64,000 nt of DNA from Halocatena halophila (GCA_027563145.1 CP071306.1:1-64000), one strand, 5' to 3'. Positions 1 through 8,723 are shown, numbered from the stretch's first letter. Notes: generated by a model not told the origin, from the sequence alone. Translations and numbers: made by a program.

Positions 1-285
1 CTGATGAATTCTCAACTGACCGACCGTGATTCAACATGAGATACCAACAGCTGTTTGCTAGATGCGGTTAGTCAGTTCTGTGAAGCTCGACCAACCAAGT
101 GGGTTCTACAATACTAGAGCTACTAGTTTCATCCGTGCACTCCGGCTAGCCTCACGACGGATTTTTGAATCCGAATATGACTACGATAACCACCGCGAGC
201 GGCCTTTTTCATCAACGTTTTTTCCGGGAAGGGTGAGCTATGCTCACCCCTCCAGCAAAAAAGGTTGGAATAAAAGGTTTTGGCC
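1..285. other. Left-edge stretch with no recognised gene
   Basis: No reading frame here resembles a protein; the frames that are open run antisense into the permease gene beside it. The ATPase subunit that normally completes a sugar ABC importer is not present in these 285 bases, so it lies beyond the left edge or elsewhere in the genome. The right part holds T-tracts and a short hairpin, described separately. Confidence 0.5.
231..277 (-). terminator. Probable T-tract terminator after the ABC permease gene
   Basis: Just after the minus-strand stop codon the transcript would read CCTTTTATTCC and then CCTTTTTTGC (about 255-277). Archaeal RNA polymerase terminates at such T-runs. Next comes a perfect 8-bp inverted repeat, GGGTGAGC / GCTCACCC (231-238 and 242-249, 3-nt loop). 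Another T-run on the plus strand (217-223) could serve transcription coming from the left. The hairpin comes after, not before, the minus-strand T-tracts, so this is not a bacterial-style intrinsic terminator. Confidence 0.4.
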
Positions 286-1122
286 TTATTGCTTCACAGC
301 CCCAGCCGTCATCCCGGACGCAATGTGCTCTTCGAGCACCGCAAACAACAGGAGAATCGGAAGAATCCCGAGTACCGACACCGTCAGCATCATCCGCCAG
401 TCCGTCTGTAACGCGCCAACCATCGAGAAGACGCCCCGGGGGATATTGTACTTTGCACTGTCGGTGAGAAACGTGAGAACGAACAACAGCCGATTCCAGG
501 CGTACAAAAACGTGTACGTGACGCTGGCGACCAGCGCCGGCTTTGAGATCGGCAAGACGATTTTGGTGAGAACCTGGCGCTGGGTTGCACCATCGATCCG
601 CGCTGCATCCTCCAACGCGACCGGAATCGTCTGAAAATAGCCGTACAACATCCAGATGTTGAAGGGAAGCGTAAACGCCGCCGCCGGGATGATCACCGCC
701 AGATACGAATTGAACAGACCGAGCTCGGTAATGACGTCGAACAGCCCAACGATCAACACCACCGGCGCAAACATCTGCACAACGAGCACCGAGAGCAGAA
801 ACGTCCGCTTGCCAACGAAATCGTTTCGGGCACAGGAGTAGGCCGCCGGGATTGCAAGCACGAGCGCCAACAACACCGTCCCAACGGAGATGATGACACT
901 GTTGAGAATCCAGAGAACGACATCCGTGGATCCCCACACTGCTTGATAGGCCCCAATTGAGACGGCGTCCGGCGTCAGCGTCGCCGGTGTTCTGAACAGC
1001 TCCGCCTCTGACTTGAGCGTGCTCGAGAACATGACGTAAAACGGCAACAACACCACCCCGAGCAGCGCGATCAAGATTCCATACACCCGAACGGTCCGAA
1101 GGGAGTCCTGAATGGTAGTCAC
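286..1122 (-). CDS. Sugar-type ABC transporter permease (MalG/UgpE family)
   Basis: Inner-membrane permease of 278 residues, the usual length for a MalG-type carbohydrate permease. About six hydrophobic segments are visible. The cytoplasmic EAA loop that docks the ATPase lies at residues 170-195 (EDAARIDGAT...LPISKP). Its start overlaps the stop of the upstream permease gene by 4 bases, so the two are translationally coupled in one minus-strand operon with the binding protein. The substrate cannot be read from the sequence. A sugar or polyol is inferred from the family. Confidence 0.9.
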   Translation of the reverse strand: MTTIQDSLRTVRVYGILIALLGVVLLPFYVMFSSTLKSEAELFRTPATLTPDAVSIGAYQAVWGSTDVVLWILNSVIISVGTVLLALVLAIPAAYSCARNDFVGKRTFLLSVLVVQMFAPVVLIVGLFDVITELGLFNSYLAVIIPAAAFTLPFNIWMLYGYFQTIPVALEDAARIDGATQRQVLTKIVLPISKPALVASVTYTFLYAWNRLLFVLTFLTDSAKYNIPRGVFSMVGALQTDWRMMLTVSVLGILPILLLFAVLEEHIASGMTAGAVKQ

Positions 1123-2021
1123 AGATCATCACCAGCGTAAACGCGAATATACACCAGCGCAAACATCAGCAACACGAAAAAGCCAATGACGCTGTAGGCC
1201 GCACCACGACCCATGGCGCCGTTTTCGAGCCCAACCTGGTAGATCTGGATGACCAACGTGGTGGTGGCGTTGAGTGGCCCGCCACGAGTCATCGTCCAGA
1301 TGACATCGAAGCTCACGAACGTCCAGATCGTCGACAACAACGTGGCAATGAAAAGAACGCCTTTGAGCTGGGGCAGCGTGATATACCGGAACTGCTGATA
1401 CCGATCTGCGCCATCAATGGAGGCTGCCTCATACAGCTCGACCGGAATCGACTGGAGCCCGGCGAGAATGATGATCGCCATGAACGGCGTGCCGATCCAG
1501 ATATCGGCGACGACCACGCCCAACAGCGCAGTATCAGGATTACCGAGGATCCCAACACCCTGCTCAATGACTCCGAGCTTCAAAAGAGCTGCATTGAGCG
1601 CGCCGTACTGTGGATGCTCGATCCATCGGAATACAACGGCGGATATCGCATACGGAATGCCCCAGGGGATGAGAAACGCGGTTCTGAAAAATTTCTGTCC
1701 ACGAACGTCTGCGTTGAGAGCAACCGCGATTAACAGTCCCAGCAGGGTTTTTCCCAGAACGCCGGCCAGCACCCACTTGCCGGTCCGATAGAGTAGATCG
1801 TAAAACGCCTGATCGGTCAGAATTGCTTCGTAGTGGGTCAGTCCCACGAACGTCTCCGTGGCAGTACTCGCTTGCGACTGATAGAGCGACAGCCGAAACG
1901 TCTCGACAATCGGGTAGCCGACGACTGCCAGCAAAAATACTGCCGCAGGTGCGATCAACAGATAGGCCCACCGGTGTTGGTGGACGTATCTGAGCCTCTG
2001 TGAGCGAAATACGCGCCCCAT
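1119..2021 (-). CDS. Sugar-type ABC transporter permease (MalF/UgpA family)
   Basis: First permease of the importer, 300 residues. A hydrophobic first helix (about 19-37) is followed by further membrane segments and an EAA loop at about 196-220 (ELYEAASIDGADRYQ...LPQLK). The frame stays open upstream, but the start at 2021 is chosen because it begins 5 nt after the binding-protein stop and the protein then opens in the normal MGRVFRSQRL style. Operon order is binding protein, this gene, MalG-type permease. The ATPase is missing from the cluster in this window. Confidence 0.9.
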   Translation of the reverse strand: MGRVFRSQRLRYVHQHRWAYLLIAPAAVFLLAVVGYPIVETFRLSLYQSQASTATETFVGLTHYEAILTDQAFYDLLYRTGKWVLAGVLGKTLLGLLIAVALNADVRGQKFFRTAFLIPWGIPYAISAVVFRWIEHPQYGALNAALLKLGVIEQGVGILGNPDTALLGVVVADIWIGTPFMAIIILAGLQSIPVELYEAASIDGADRYQQFRYITLPQLKGVLFIATLLSTIWTFVSFDVIWTMTRGGPLNATTTLVIQIYQVGLENGAMGRGAAYSVIGFFVLLMFALVYIRVYAGDDL

Positions 2022-2026
2022 CGCGA

Positions 2027-3313
2027 TCACCCAGCGTTCATCATCGACATGAGATCTTCTTGTGCTGCATCCAGGGCGGCCTGTGGCGATTGTTCGCCAC
2101 CGACAGCCTGCTGAATCGCCAGCACCATCCGATCGTTGAACTCGTTGAAATTCGGCAGCTTCGGCCGAGTGCGGGCGTACTGACCGGCCTCGATGAATGG
2201 ACCCCACACCGGCGAATCCGCAAAGTGCGCTCGTTCACCCACGGATTGCATGACCGGCATGAACCCCTTCTGGCTGGAGTACTCAAACCGCCGCTCTTCA
2301 TCGTAGTAAAACCGGATTAGATCCTTTGCCAGATCCTTCGCCTCGCTCTGAGAGAAGATCACCAGGCTGTCGACGGTGTTTAGACTGTATCGCCCCGCAG
2401 GCCCCTCTGGAACCTGCACAATGCCAAACTCAAACCCTGCATCATTCTCCTGAATATTGAGACCGGCGTAGGCGTGGGCGATCACCATTCCAAGCGAGCC
2501 GCTCTCGAACAGCTCACGAATGTCCTGTCTGGTCGACGATAGCGGCGAGGGCTGTGTTACTCCGTGTTTTTGATGGAGATCAGCGTAGAACGACAACCCC
2601 GCCACGCCCTCCGGAGAGTTGACAACGGGAGCACCGTCATCGTCGACGAGATCTGCGCCGTGAGACCAGTGATAATGATAGTACTGTGACCCCGTCTCGA
2701 TTGCGTCAGCTCCTGCCAGCCCCAGTGCGTGCGTGTCCGTTTCGTTCGTGATCTGCGTTGCAGCTTCAAGCATCTCATCCCAGCTGTTGAGAGATGGTTT
2801 CTCCGGGTCCAGTCCGGCGGCTTCGAACACATTCTTATTGTAAAACAGACATTTATTCGATGCCGCCCACGGAACGCCGTAGTATGAGCCCTCATACGTA
2901 CACCCTTCAGCCATTCCCTCGTAGAACTTATCGTAGAACGACCCTTGCATCAGTTCATCGAGCGGCTCGATTGCCTCTTTACCCACGAGCTGTGGAATCC
3001 ATCGAGCTGGCCAGCGACCGACATCTGGTGCCTGATCGCCATCCACTCGGTTGTTCACCGTCTGTTTCGCATTGTCCCAGGTGACCGAGGTCAGCTCGAG
3101 ACTGATATCGTGTTCTTCTTCAAATGCCGCCGTGGTCTCATCGAAAAATCCCTGGATGTTGTCGCCGACCCCCATAGTGAGCAGTTGGATATCAGCGTCA
3201 CCACCGTCTGAACCAACGAGATCACCCATACACCCGGCAATGAGCACGGCCCCGCCACCGCCAATAGCCTGGAGCAAACGACGACGATCGAACCGATTGG
3301 TATCTGTAACCAT
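2027..3313 (-). CDS. Extracellular sugar-binding lipoprotein of the ABC importer
   Basis: A 428-residue family 1 solute-binding protein. The N-terminus has an RR motif (FDRRRLLQ), a short hydrophobic stretch and the lipobox IAGC, so it is probably exported by Tat and lipid-anchored. Internal sequence such as GVPWAASNKCLFYNKNVF is typical of MalE/UgpB-like proteins, where the conserved PWA..N segment contacts substrate. The start at 3313 is preferred over 3334 because it places the RR motif close to the N-terminus. First gene of the operon with the two permeases. Ligand unknown. Confidence 0.9.
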   Translation of the reverse strand: MVTDTNRFDRRRLLQAIGGGGAVLIAGCMGDLVGSDGGDADIQLLTMGVGDNIQGFFDETTAAFEEEHDISLELTSVTWDNAKQTVNNRVDGDQAPDVGRWPARWIPQLVGKEAIEPLDELMQGSFYDKFYEGMAEGCTYEGSYYGVPWAASNKCLFYNKNVFEAAGLDPEKPSLNSWDEMLEAATQITNETDTHALGLAGADAIETGSQYYHYHWSHGADLVDDDGAPVVNSPEGVAGLSFYADLHQKHGVTQPSPLSSTRQDIRELFESGSLGMVIAHAYAGLNIQENDAGFEFGIVQVPEGPAGRYSLNTVDSLVIFSQSEAKDLAKDLIRFYYDEERRFEYSSQKGFMPVMQSVGERAHFADSPVWGPFIEAGQYARTRPKLPNFNEFNDRMVLAIQQAVGGEQSPQAALDAAQEDLMSMMNAG

Positions 3314-3480
3314 CCTACAAACATATATGAGCAAACCTATTTCAAAATATTGTATTAGTACTTATCTATCTATGAATTGGTTTCTATATGGGTGACAATT
3401 GTGTCCACACGTGATGAGGTGGTGGGAGCGATATCGCAGGGTATTCGATCGATGATTGAGTTGTGCTGGGCGGTCTCAGA

Positions 3481-4113
3481 TTACTCGGGCAAAAATTCGA
3501 TCGTCTCCTCGATGACGTGCTCGTAATCGCGCAAGAGGGAGTGATTTTCATCTGGGAGCACCACGAGTTCGCCGTTCGTCAATCCCGCAGCGAGCCGGTC
3601 GGCACTATCGACTGGAATGTTGTCGTCATCGCCCTGGAGAATGCGCGTTGGGATGTCAACGTCGAATTCCTCAGGAGTCACTGTCGACACGTGCTCCCAC
3701 GCTTCATCGGGCACGTTCTCGGAGCCTTCCACGAGAACGGCGGGTGCCCACAGCACGAGTCGATCGACAGCTTCGGGGAGATGCTCTAAGGCAACCTTCC
3801 CACCAAGACTTTTTGCGACGACGGTGATCGTTGAGCAGCCTTGCTCAACCAGAAAATCGACGCTCGCGGCCAGTTCTCTTCGAAACTCCGCATCAGACTT
3901 GTGCTCAAGATCGCCAGGGAGCCACGTCTCGAATCGGGCGACGTAATTGCCCTGCGTGGCTGCGGCCCTGGAAAATCTGAGAAATACGTCACCGAACGGC
4001 CCGTGGCCAGCACCCGGAACGAGCAACACGCCACGATCTGATGGTTCTTCGGGCGTGTTCAGCCGTCCAGGATACGCGTTGTCTCCGACTGTCAGGGTAA
4101 CGTCTTTCGACAT
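3481..4113 (-). CDS. Alpha/beta hydrolase (dienelactone hydrolase-like)
   Basis: A 210-residue single-domain alpha/beta hydrolase. The early LVPGAGHGPFG loop suits the oxyanion hole. The nucleophile elbow is AKSLGG, with Ser102 in an A-x-S-x-G form of G-x-S-x-G. Acidic residues lie at 162-164 (GDDDNIP) and the catalytic His is His191 (DENHSL). This is the order expected for the triad. Relatives are annotated as dienelactone hydrolase-like or KANL3/Tex30-type hydrolases. Substrate unknown. It stands alone between the ABC operon and the toxin-antitoxin pair. Confidence 0.85.
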   Translation of the reverse strand: MSKDVTLTVGDNAYPGRLNTPEEPSDRGVLLVPGAGHGPFGDVFLRFSRAAATQGNYVARFETWLPGDLEHKSDAEFRRELAASVDFLVEQGCSTITVVAKSLGGKVALEHLPEAVDRLVLWAPAVLVEGSENVPDEAWEHVSTVTPEEFDVDIPTRILQGDDDNIPVDSADRLAAGLTNGELVVLPDENHSLLRDYEHVIEETIEFLPE

Positions 4114-4386
4114 CGTTTGAAAATCTACAAAGCCACAGCTACAAAATACTTTCGGATATCTTACATTTAGAGTTCCAAATATATAACGTTGTTGGCCATC
4201 CGAGCAACATGACTCTGTAATCGCCGTCCACGATGGGGGGATGTCCTCACTGGAATATCACCACTACCGTGGGAACAAAGTTACCCACGACGAACGAGGG
4301 TGTCCTCAAACGTCCGATCACCAGTCTTGAGTGGATTGCCTCCACATTGTAGAAACATTTACCCAGAAGAGGACACTACTATTAAT
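4114..4386. promoter_or_regulatory. Intergenic promoter region between hydrolase and VapBC pair
   Basis: AT-rich spacer of 273 bases between divergent genes. TATA-like stretches occur on the hydrolase side (AAATATATAACG at about 4178-4190) and just upstream of the antitoxin start (CACTACTATTAATATGG, ending at its ATG). I see no gene, repeat or RNA structure I could support. Confidence 0.3.
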
Positions 4387-4662
4387 ATGGCAACATCGGT
4401 CAAGATGGACGACGATACCAAATCACGGCTTGAGCGCCTCCAGGCAGAGATCCGTCTGGAAACCGGCAAGCGAGTAACGCAACAGGAGATTTTGGCTCGA
4501 CTTGTCGCCCGTGCGATTGAATCGAAAGCTGATCTGATTGATTCGTTTCGGGACAACCACGCTCCACTCGATAGCGATGCCCGCGAGCAGTTTCATTCGG
4601 GCATGATTTCATCGGGACGGACGACGACCGAAGACGACATTGATGACATTCTGTACGGATGA
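4387..4662 (+). CDS. VapB-like antitoxin, ribbon-helix-helix type
   Basis: A 91-residue small protein. It opens MATSVKMDDDTKSRLERLQAEIR, the beta-strand and helix of a ribbon-helix-helix DNA-binding domain, followed by VTQQEILARLVARAIE as the second helix. The acidic C-terminus (TTEDDIDDILYG) suits toxin binding. Its last codons overlap the toxin start by 4 nt (ATGA), typical of an antitoxin-toxin operon. By family precedent it should bind the toxin and repress its own promoter. The start at 4387 follows an AT-rich promoter-like stretch. Confidence 0.8.
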   Translation: MATSVKMDDDTKSRLERLQAEIRLETGKRVTQQEILARLVARAIESKADLIDSFRDNHAPLDSDAREQFHSGMISSGRTTTEDDIDDILYG

Positions 4663-5096
4663 GTGTCTTCGTCGATACTGGTGTGTTCTTTGCACACCAC
4701 GATACGGATGCGGAACGTCACGATGAGGCTGTCAGCGCGTTAGAAGCGCTCATTGAGGGCGCGTATGGACAGCCGTATACGAACGATTACGTTCTCGACG
4801 AAACTGTCACACTCACACGGGCTCGAACGAACTCCTACTCGGCAGCAGATACCGTTGCTTGCCGGCTACTCGGTGAGGATTCGTTTCCGGAACTGTTCGA
4901 TCTCCTCGTCATCGAACCCGATGATATTTACCCAGTGCTACAGACGTTTCGACAGTTTTCCGATCACGACCTCAGTTTCACGGACGCGTCGATCATCCAC
5001 CATTGCGAGAAACGAGATATCGACGCCGTGCTGAGCTTTGATTCTGATTTCGATGGACTCATCGAACGCATCGATCCAGCTTCGAACATCTACTGA
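4659..5096 (+). CDS. PIN-domain ribonuclease toxin (VapC family)
   Basis: A 145-residue PIN domain. The acidic active-site residues are in order: Asp6 (VFVDTGVFFA), Glu48 (DYVLDETVTL), Asp104/Asp109 (DHDLSFTDAS) and Asp128 (LSFDSDF). PIN toxins cleave RNA with Mg2+, often tRNA or rRNA, when free of antitoxin. It overlaps the ribbon-helix-helix antitoxin gene by 4 nt. Function follows from the pair and motifs. The RNA target cannot be told. Confidence 0.85.
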   Translation: MSVFVDTGVFFAHHDTDAERHDEAVSALEALIEGAYGQPYTNDYVLDETVTLTRARTNSYSAADTVACRLLGEDSFPELFDLLVIEPDDIYPVLQTFRQFSDHDLSFTDASIIHHCEKRDIDAVLSFDSDFDGLIERIDPASNIY

Positions 5097-5284
5097 GCGA
5101 GACCGGCTTCTGTCACTCAATCGCATCAACCGCTTTGGATCACTGGGCAAAACGATTCACACTGCGTGCATGGGGAACGATGTGCAGCGCAGAGCACACG
5201 AACAGCGGGATGGAGAGGTTGTTCTCGTTGATAGTCGCCTACCCGAACGGAAAAACGGTTGAATGTAGAGCGCATACGCGTGGT

Positions 5285-5725
5285 ATGGCCGTCACACTCA
5301 TTGGAACCCGACTCGCCGAGGAGGGTCACGAATTCGTCTATCAGGGCGAGGCCCCCGCGTGTGAAGGCTGTCCATACCGGAACCAGTGTTTGAACCTCAC
5401 CGAAGGGGTCCGATACGAGATCACCGCTGTCCGCGATTCGAGTACGCTCGATTGTGGCGTCCACGATAATGGTGTCACTGCCGTCGATGTCGAACCGACG
5501 ACCGTCGAGGCAAACGTGCCATCAACGGGCGCATACGCCGGCTCGAACGCACAGCTCGAAGGTTCGTGTCCCCACACCGACTGCCCGAGCCATCCATACT
5601 GCGAACCAATGGGCGTGACGTTCGACGAATCCTATCAGATAACGGATGTAATCGGCGAGCCGCCACACGATTTCTGTATGCTCGACCGCAACCTCACACT
5701 GGTAGAACTGGATCCCGACGCCTGA
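5285..5725 (+). CDS. UPF0179 family protein
   Basis: A 146-residue protein of the archaeal UPF0179 family, function unknown. It is cysteine-rich: CEGCPYRNQC at 26-35, a later CGV, then CPHTDCPSHPYC, which together look like a metal or Fe-S binding arrangement. The frame is open upstream, but the start at 5285 (MAVTLIGTRLAEEGHEF) matches the family's N-terminus. It converges with the aspartoacylase-family gene, with stop codons adjacent. Confidence 0.85.
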   Translation: MAVTLIGTRLAEEGHEFVYQGEAPACEGCPYRNQCLNLTEGVRYEITAVRDSSTLDCGVHDNGVTAVDVEPTTVEANVPSTGAYAGSNAQLEGSCPHTDCPSHPYCEPMGVTFDESYQITDVIGEPPHDFCMLDRNLTLVELDPDA

Positions 5726-6514
5726 TTACAGCGTGCCCGATCGATCGGCTGCGTAGCCCAGTTGGCGCTCGTAGCCGTGCGAGCTCATCAATACGGGATA
5801 AAACGGCTCATCCGCCTGGCGCTGTTCGTCATCGATCGTCACGAACGGCGTCCCGGGCTCAACACGCTCGAAATTCTCGACGTGAACGGAATAGGTTGAT
5901 TCAGGATCTTTCGGAATTTGACGGCGCAGTTCATACACTGGAATTGTTCCAGGATTCGGCAACGTCTCTACGCCATCCGTGATCGCGCCGGTGGCGGTCA
6001 AAAATTCCTTGATCAGCGTGACCGCGTTATCGGCCGCGGTGGGTGACCCCTGCATCCCACACTCAACCTCGATAACGTCTACGTAACCGACCAGTGTGTT
6101 CTCAACGAAGCCTCCCGTCTCTACCAGTACGTCGATCGATAACTGCGGACAGATACGACGCGCGAGATGTCCGGTCTCATCGACGATCGCAAACGGCCGA
6201 TTGTACGACTGCGTCGAATGCATCGACAACGTGGTGCAGTCGCTAATCTCAGCCAACAACTCGTGTGCAAGCCGCGTCTCGTAGGCATCGGCCCCCGGGT
6301 CGCCAGGAAACTCGCGATTCAAATCGGTCTCCGTATACCGGACTCCTCGCGAAAGCGCGCGCTCGTTGGCGATGATGAACTTCACCGGCCGATCCACCGA
6401 TGGTGGATCGGCGAGCACTCGCTCTATCGCCTGCGCGCCACACGGCTCATCACCGTGTATCGACCCAACGACCGCGAGGTCTGGCTCCCCCTCGCCCAAC
6501 TGTTCTACGCGCAT
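5726..6514 (-). CDS. Succinylglutamate desuccinylase/aspartoacylase family zinc hydrolase
   Basis: A 262-residue M14-type metallocarboxypeptidase-fold enzyme. Zinc ligands expected from the family are visible: GSIHGDEP (His20, Glu23), the TDLNREFPG substrate-binding segment, HSTQS for the third ligand, and the Glu of EVECG as catalytic base. Such enzymes remove acyl or amino-acid groups from amides. The substrate is unknown and AstE or aspartoacylase activity is not proven. The start at 6514 (MRVEQLGEGEP) is preferred. An in-frame ATG at 6544 would add 10 residues. Confidence 0.85.
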   Translation of the reverse strand: MRVEQLGEGEPDLAVVGSIHGDEPCGAQAIERVLADPPSVDRPVKFIIANERALSRGVRYTETDLNREFPGDPGADAYETRLAHELLAEISDCTTLSMHSTQSYNRPFAIVDETGHLARRICPQLSIDVLVETGGFVENTLVGYVDVIEVECGMQGSPTAADNAVTLIKEFLTATGAITDGVETLPNPGTIPVYELRRQIPKDPESTYSVHVENFERVEPGTPFVTIDDEQRQADEPFYPVLMSSHGYERQLGYAADRSGTL

Positions 6515-6642
6515 GTGTTGGTGTACCACAGACCCCCTAATCAATCATGCGGTTTGTTGTCGCTCAACGCATATCCGATGATTGGAGTGTCTTCTGGGAG
6601 TTTAGGTCTTAATGTATCATAAATTTATCTATATCCGGCAAG

Positions 6643-7122
6643 CTACTCGTCGTCGGCGAACGCGAAATCAGCCGGTCCTGGTTCAGGCTGTATCCCGTCG
6701 AGGTCGATCTGTTGATCCTCGAGGACTGCTGGATCCTCTAGCGCTTGCGTGAGCATGATTCGGACGCCACGCACGTCGACCCCATAATAATCAGCTGGCG
6801 TGTCGGCGAGATACTGCAATGCAGTCGAGAACAGAGAGCGCATCCCGGCAGGATCGTCGAAATCATGATGTTTGTACGCTCCTGCGGCTACCTGTACCAT
6901 CCCGTGGAGGAACGCGCTCTCGGTTGACCCTCGACCGTAGTTGTACCACTCGCCCTCGAAACAGTCGTGTGACTCGTGAAATGCGCCGCCGTTGTAGAGC
7001 CTGACGCCGTGAACGACGGCCTTGCGGAGCGAGGGATGGACCCAGCCACCACCATCAGGAGCCCAGCCGGTGGGTGAGCCCTGCAATGGCGGCGCAACGT
7101 CAGCGTCAGTGTGGTCGTCCAT
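6643..7122 (-). CDS. DUF309 domain protein
   Basis: A 159-residue protein with the DUF309 signature: [19 protein letters not shown] at 42-60 (conserved His/Glu pairs) and then [16 protein letters not shown]. The His/Glu arrangement suggests a metal site, but no activity is established. It begins 2 nt after the stop of the NikR-like gene, so the two form a minus-strand operon, which may link the protein to metal homeostasis. Confidence 0.85.
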   Translation of the reverse strand: MDDHTDADVAPPLQGSPTGWAPDGGGWVHPSLRKAVVHGVRLYNGGAFHESHDCFEGEWYNYGRGSTESAFLHGMVQVAAGAYKHHDFDDPAGMRSLFSTALQYLADTPADYYGVDVRGVRIMLTQALEDPAVLEDQQIDLDGIQPEPGPADFAFADDE

Positions 7123-7124
7123 GC

Positions 7125-7553
7125 CTACTCGGTTTCGAGTGTGGGATCGAATGCATCGACTGGAAACACGGAGTAATCGACCGAGAGGGTGTTCTGTGTG
7201 GCACGAATTTTTCCAACGAACGTGGAGATCGATTCGAGCGTCCCCTCGAGGACGAACAGCTCCATGCAGTGTTCATCGCCGACGTGGTTGTGAATGTTCG
7301 AGGCGACCAGATGCTCGTGTTCGTGGCGTAGTTGCATCATCCGCTGTTCAACGTCGCTGGTTTCGTAGTTGAACAACACCGTGACGACGCCGAGCAGCTC
7401 TCGATTCTCAAGTTGCTTATCGTCAAACTCGCTGAGGAGATTCCGTGAGGCTTCGCGAACGATTTCACTGCGGCCGGTGTAGCCGTGCTCTTCTGCGAAC
7501 GCATCGAGTCGTTCGAGCAGCGAGTCCGGCATAGAAACGCTAACGACGGTCAT
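7125..7553 (-). CDS. nikR: NikR-type nickel-responsive regulator (CopG family)
   Basis: A 142-residue regulator. The N-terminal ribbon-helix-helix domain ([17 protein letters not shown], then [14 protein letters not shown]) binds DNA. The C-terminal ACT-like domain carries His77, His88, His90 and Cys96, which align with offset one to the high-affinity nickel ligands His76, His87, His89 and Cys95 of E. coli NikR. It should sense Ni(II) and repress nickel-uptake genes. No nickel transporter is adjacent, so its targets lie elsewhere. First gene of an operon with DUF309. Confidence 0.88.
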   Translation of the reverse strand: MTVVSVSMPDSLLERLDAFAEEHGYTGRSEIVREASRNLLSEFDDKQLENRELLGVVTVLFNYETSDVEQRMMQLRHEHEHLVASNIHNHVGDEHCMELFVLEGTLESISTFVGKIRATQNTLSVDYSVFPVDAFDPTLETE

Positions 7554-7654
7554 TATTCTCTAGTTTGGCGTGCGATTCTTAGACCTTCGTATCTCTGTGC
7601 TGTGAGGTCTGGTTCGCAACGTTTTAGCCATCGCGGCAACGAAGGATAATTCGT

Positions 7655-7738
7655 GCGAGGGTAGCCAAGTCTGGAAACGGCGGCGGACTCAAGATCCGCT
7701 CCTGTAGAGGTCCGCAGGTTCAAATCCTGCCCCTCGCA
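7655..7738 (+). tRNA. tRNA-Leu, anticodon CAA
   Basis: An 84-nt class II tRNA. Acceptor GCGAGGG (7655-7661) pairs with CCCTCGC (7731-7737), discriminator A at 7738, CCA not encoded. The anticodon stem GCGGA/TCCGC encloses CTCAAGA, giving anticodon CAA. The variable arm has stem CCT/AGG with loop GTAG. The T-arm is GCAGG TTCAAAT CCTGC. A long anticodon-loop/variable arm organisation and discriminator A fit leucine. No intron is present. Confidence 0.96.
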
Positions 7739-7757
7739 CTCACACCAACTGAGTGCA

Positions 7758-7787
7758 GCAAGAACGCTCACGGGAGCCAGTTCTTGC
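7758..7787 (+). other. Strong stem-loop just downstream of tRNA-Leu
   Basis: GCAAGAAC-GCTC (7758-7769), loop ACGG, then GAGC-CA-GTTCTTGC (7774-7787): a 12-bp stem interrupted only by a 2-nt bulge. It begins 20 nt after the tRNA 3' end. It could be a processing or termination structure of the tRNA transcript, or a remnant of an integration event at the tRNA. No T-tract follows directly. Confidence 0.4.
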
Positions 7788-7843
7788 CCTCGCAACAATT
7801 CTTCCAGCGTAACACTGAGTAGTGATACCCTTGAGTCTCTACC

Positions 7844-8680
7844 ATGCAGCCAACGATCGCACGGCTCGATTGCTATCCTGTCAAATCTCTTGATGCGGTT
7901 ACCCTTGATTCGGCCCGGTTGAGTACGGGAGGTGGCCTCAAACACGACCGAGCGTGGGCGATCGTTACCTCTCCGGCTGGAGAGCCCCTTCCCGAACATG
8001 ATCCCGGAGCCGGTGGTGTGTATTGTAACGGCAAGCAAACGCCGGCCGTTCATCGACTGCGATCGACCGTGGATCTGGCGGCTGAAACCATCGCAATCCG
8101 AGAGACGACTGCGACGAGCACCGAGCAGTTTTCACTTGACGACACCACGGCGCTGAACGCGTGGCTGAGCGACTTCTTCGAGCAGCCGGTGAGCGTCCGA
8201 CGAACGGACGACGTGGGCTATTTCGACGATCAGTCGCTCTCTGGTCCAACAGTCATTTCGACGGCAACGCTGGAGACAGTGGCCTCGTGGTTCGACGATA
8301 TCAATGTCGCCGAGATGCGCCGGCGGTTCCGTGCGAACATCGAGATCGGTGGCGTGTCGCCCTTCTGGGAGGATCGACTGTTTGCAGATCACGGAGAGCA
8401 TGTCGCCTTCCGCATCGGTGACGTGGCGTTCGAAGGCCACAATCCGTGCCAGCGCTGTGTAGTCCCGACGCGCAATCCTGACACTGGCGAACCGACGCCG
8501 GGATTCCGTGAAACGTTCATCAGGAATCGTAAGCGAACGCTCCCCGAGTGGGTGAGCAGTGAGCGATTCGATCACGCCTACCGGCTGATGGTCAACACCC
8601 GCGTGCCAGAATCAGAGTGGGAACAATCGATTGCGGTGGACGATCCGGTCGAAATCATCGGAATACATTCCACAGAGTGA
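7844..8680 (+). CDS. MOSC domain protein
   Basis: A 278-residue protein with an N-terminal beta-barrel MOSC_N region (LDCYPVKSLDAVTLD, GLKHDRAWAIV) and a C-terminal MOSC domain containing NPCQRCVVPTRNPDTGEP. The conserved cysteines are Cys202 and Cys205. MOSC proteins bind molybdenum cofactor or carry sulfur, as in mARC/YcbX-type reductases and the C-terminal domain of molybdenum-cofactor sulfurases. There is no fused ferredoxin domain. A sulfite-oxidase-type molybdoenzyme lies 25 kb away, but no functional link is shown. Confidence 0.85.
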   Translation: MQPTIARLDCYPVKSLDAVTLDSARLSTGGGLKHDRAWAIVTSPAGEPLPEHDPGAGGVYCNGKQTPAVHRLRSTVDLAAETIAIRETTATSTEQFSLDDTTALNAWLSDFFEQPVSVRRTDDVGYFDDQSLSGPTVISTATLETVASWFDDINVAEMRRRFRANIEIGGVSPFWEDRLFADHGEHVAFRIGDVAFEGHNPCQRCVVPTRNPDTGEPTPGFRETFIRNRKRTLPEWVSSERFDHAYRLMVNTRVPESEWEQSIAVDDPVEIIGIHSTE

Positions 8681-8723
8681 ATCGCCGACGGAGCTTTGTC
8701 CGAACGGACCCACAGCCCAGCGT

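Noticed and set aside
7738..7790. Possible attachment site of an integrated element at tRNA-Leu
   Set aside because: No integrase and no second copy of the tRNA 3' end (CAAATCCTGCCCCTCGC) was seen further along, so there is no support for an inserted element.
7553..8053. Minus-strand frame of 166 residues across the tRNA-Leu
   Set aside because: Its apparent peptide GQDLNLRTSTGAD is the antisense translation of the tRNA, and it overlaps the MOSC gene start. It is a shadow of RNA and gene sequence.
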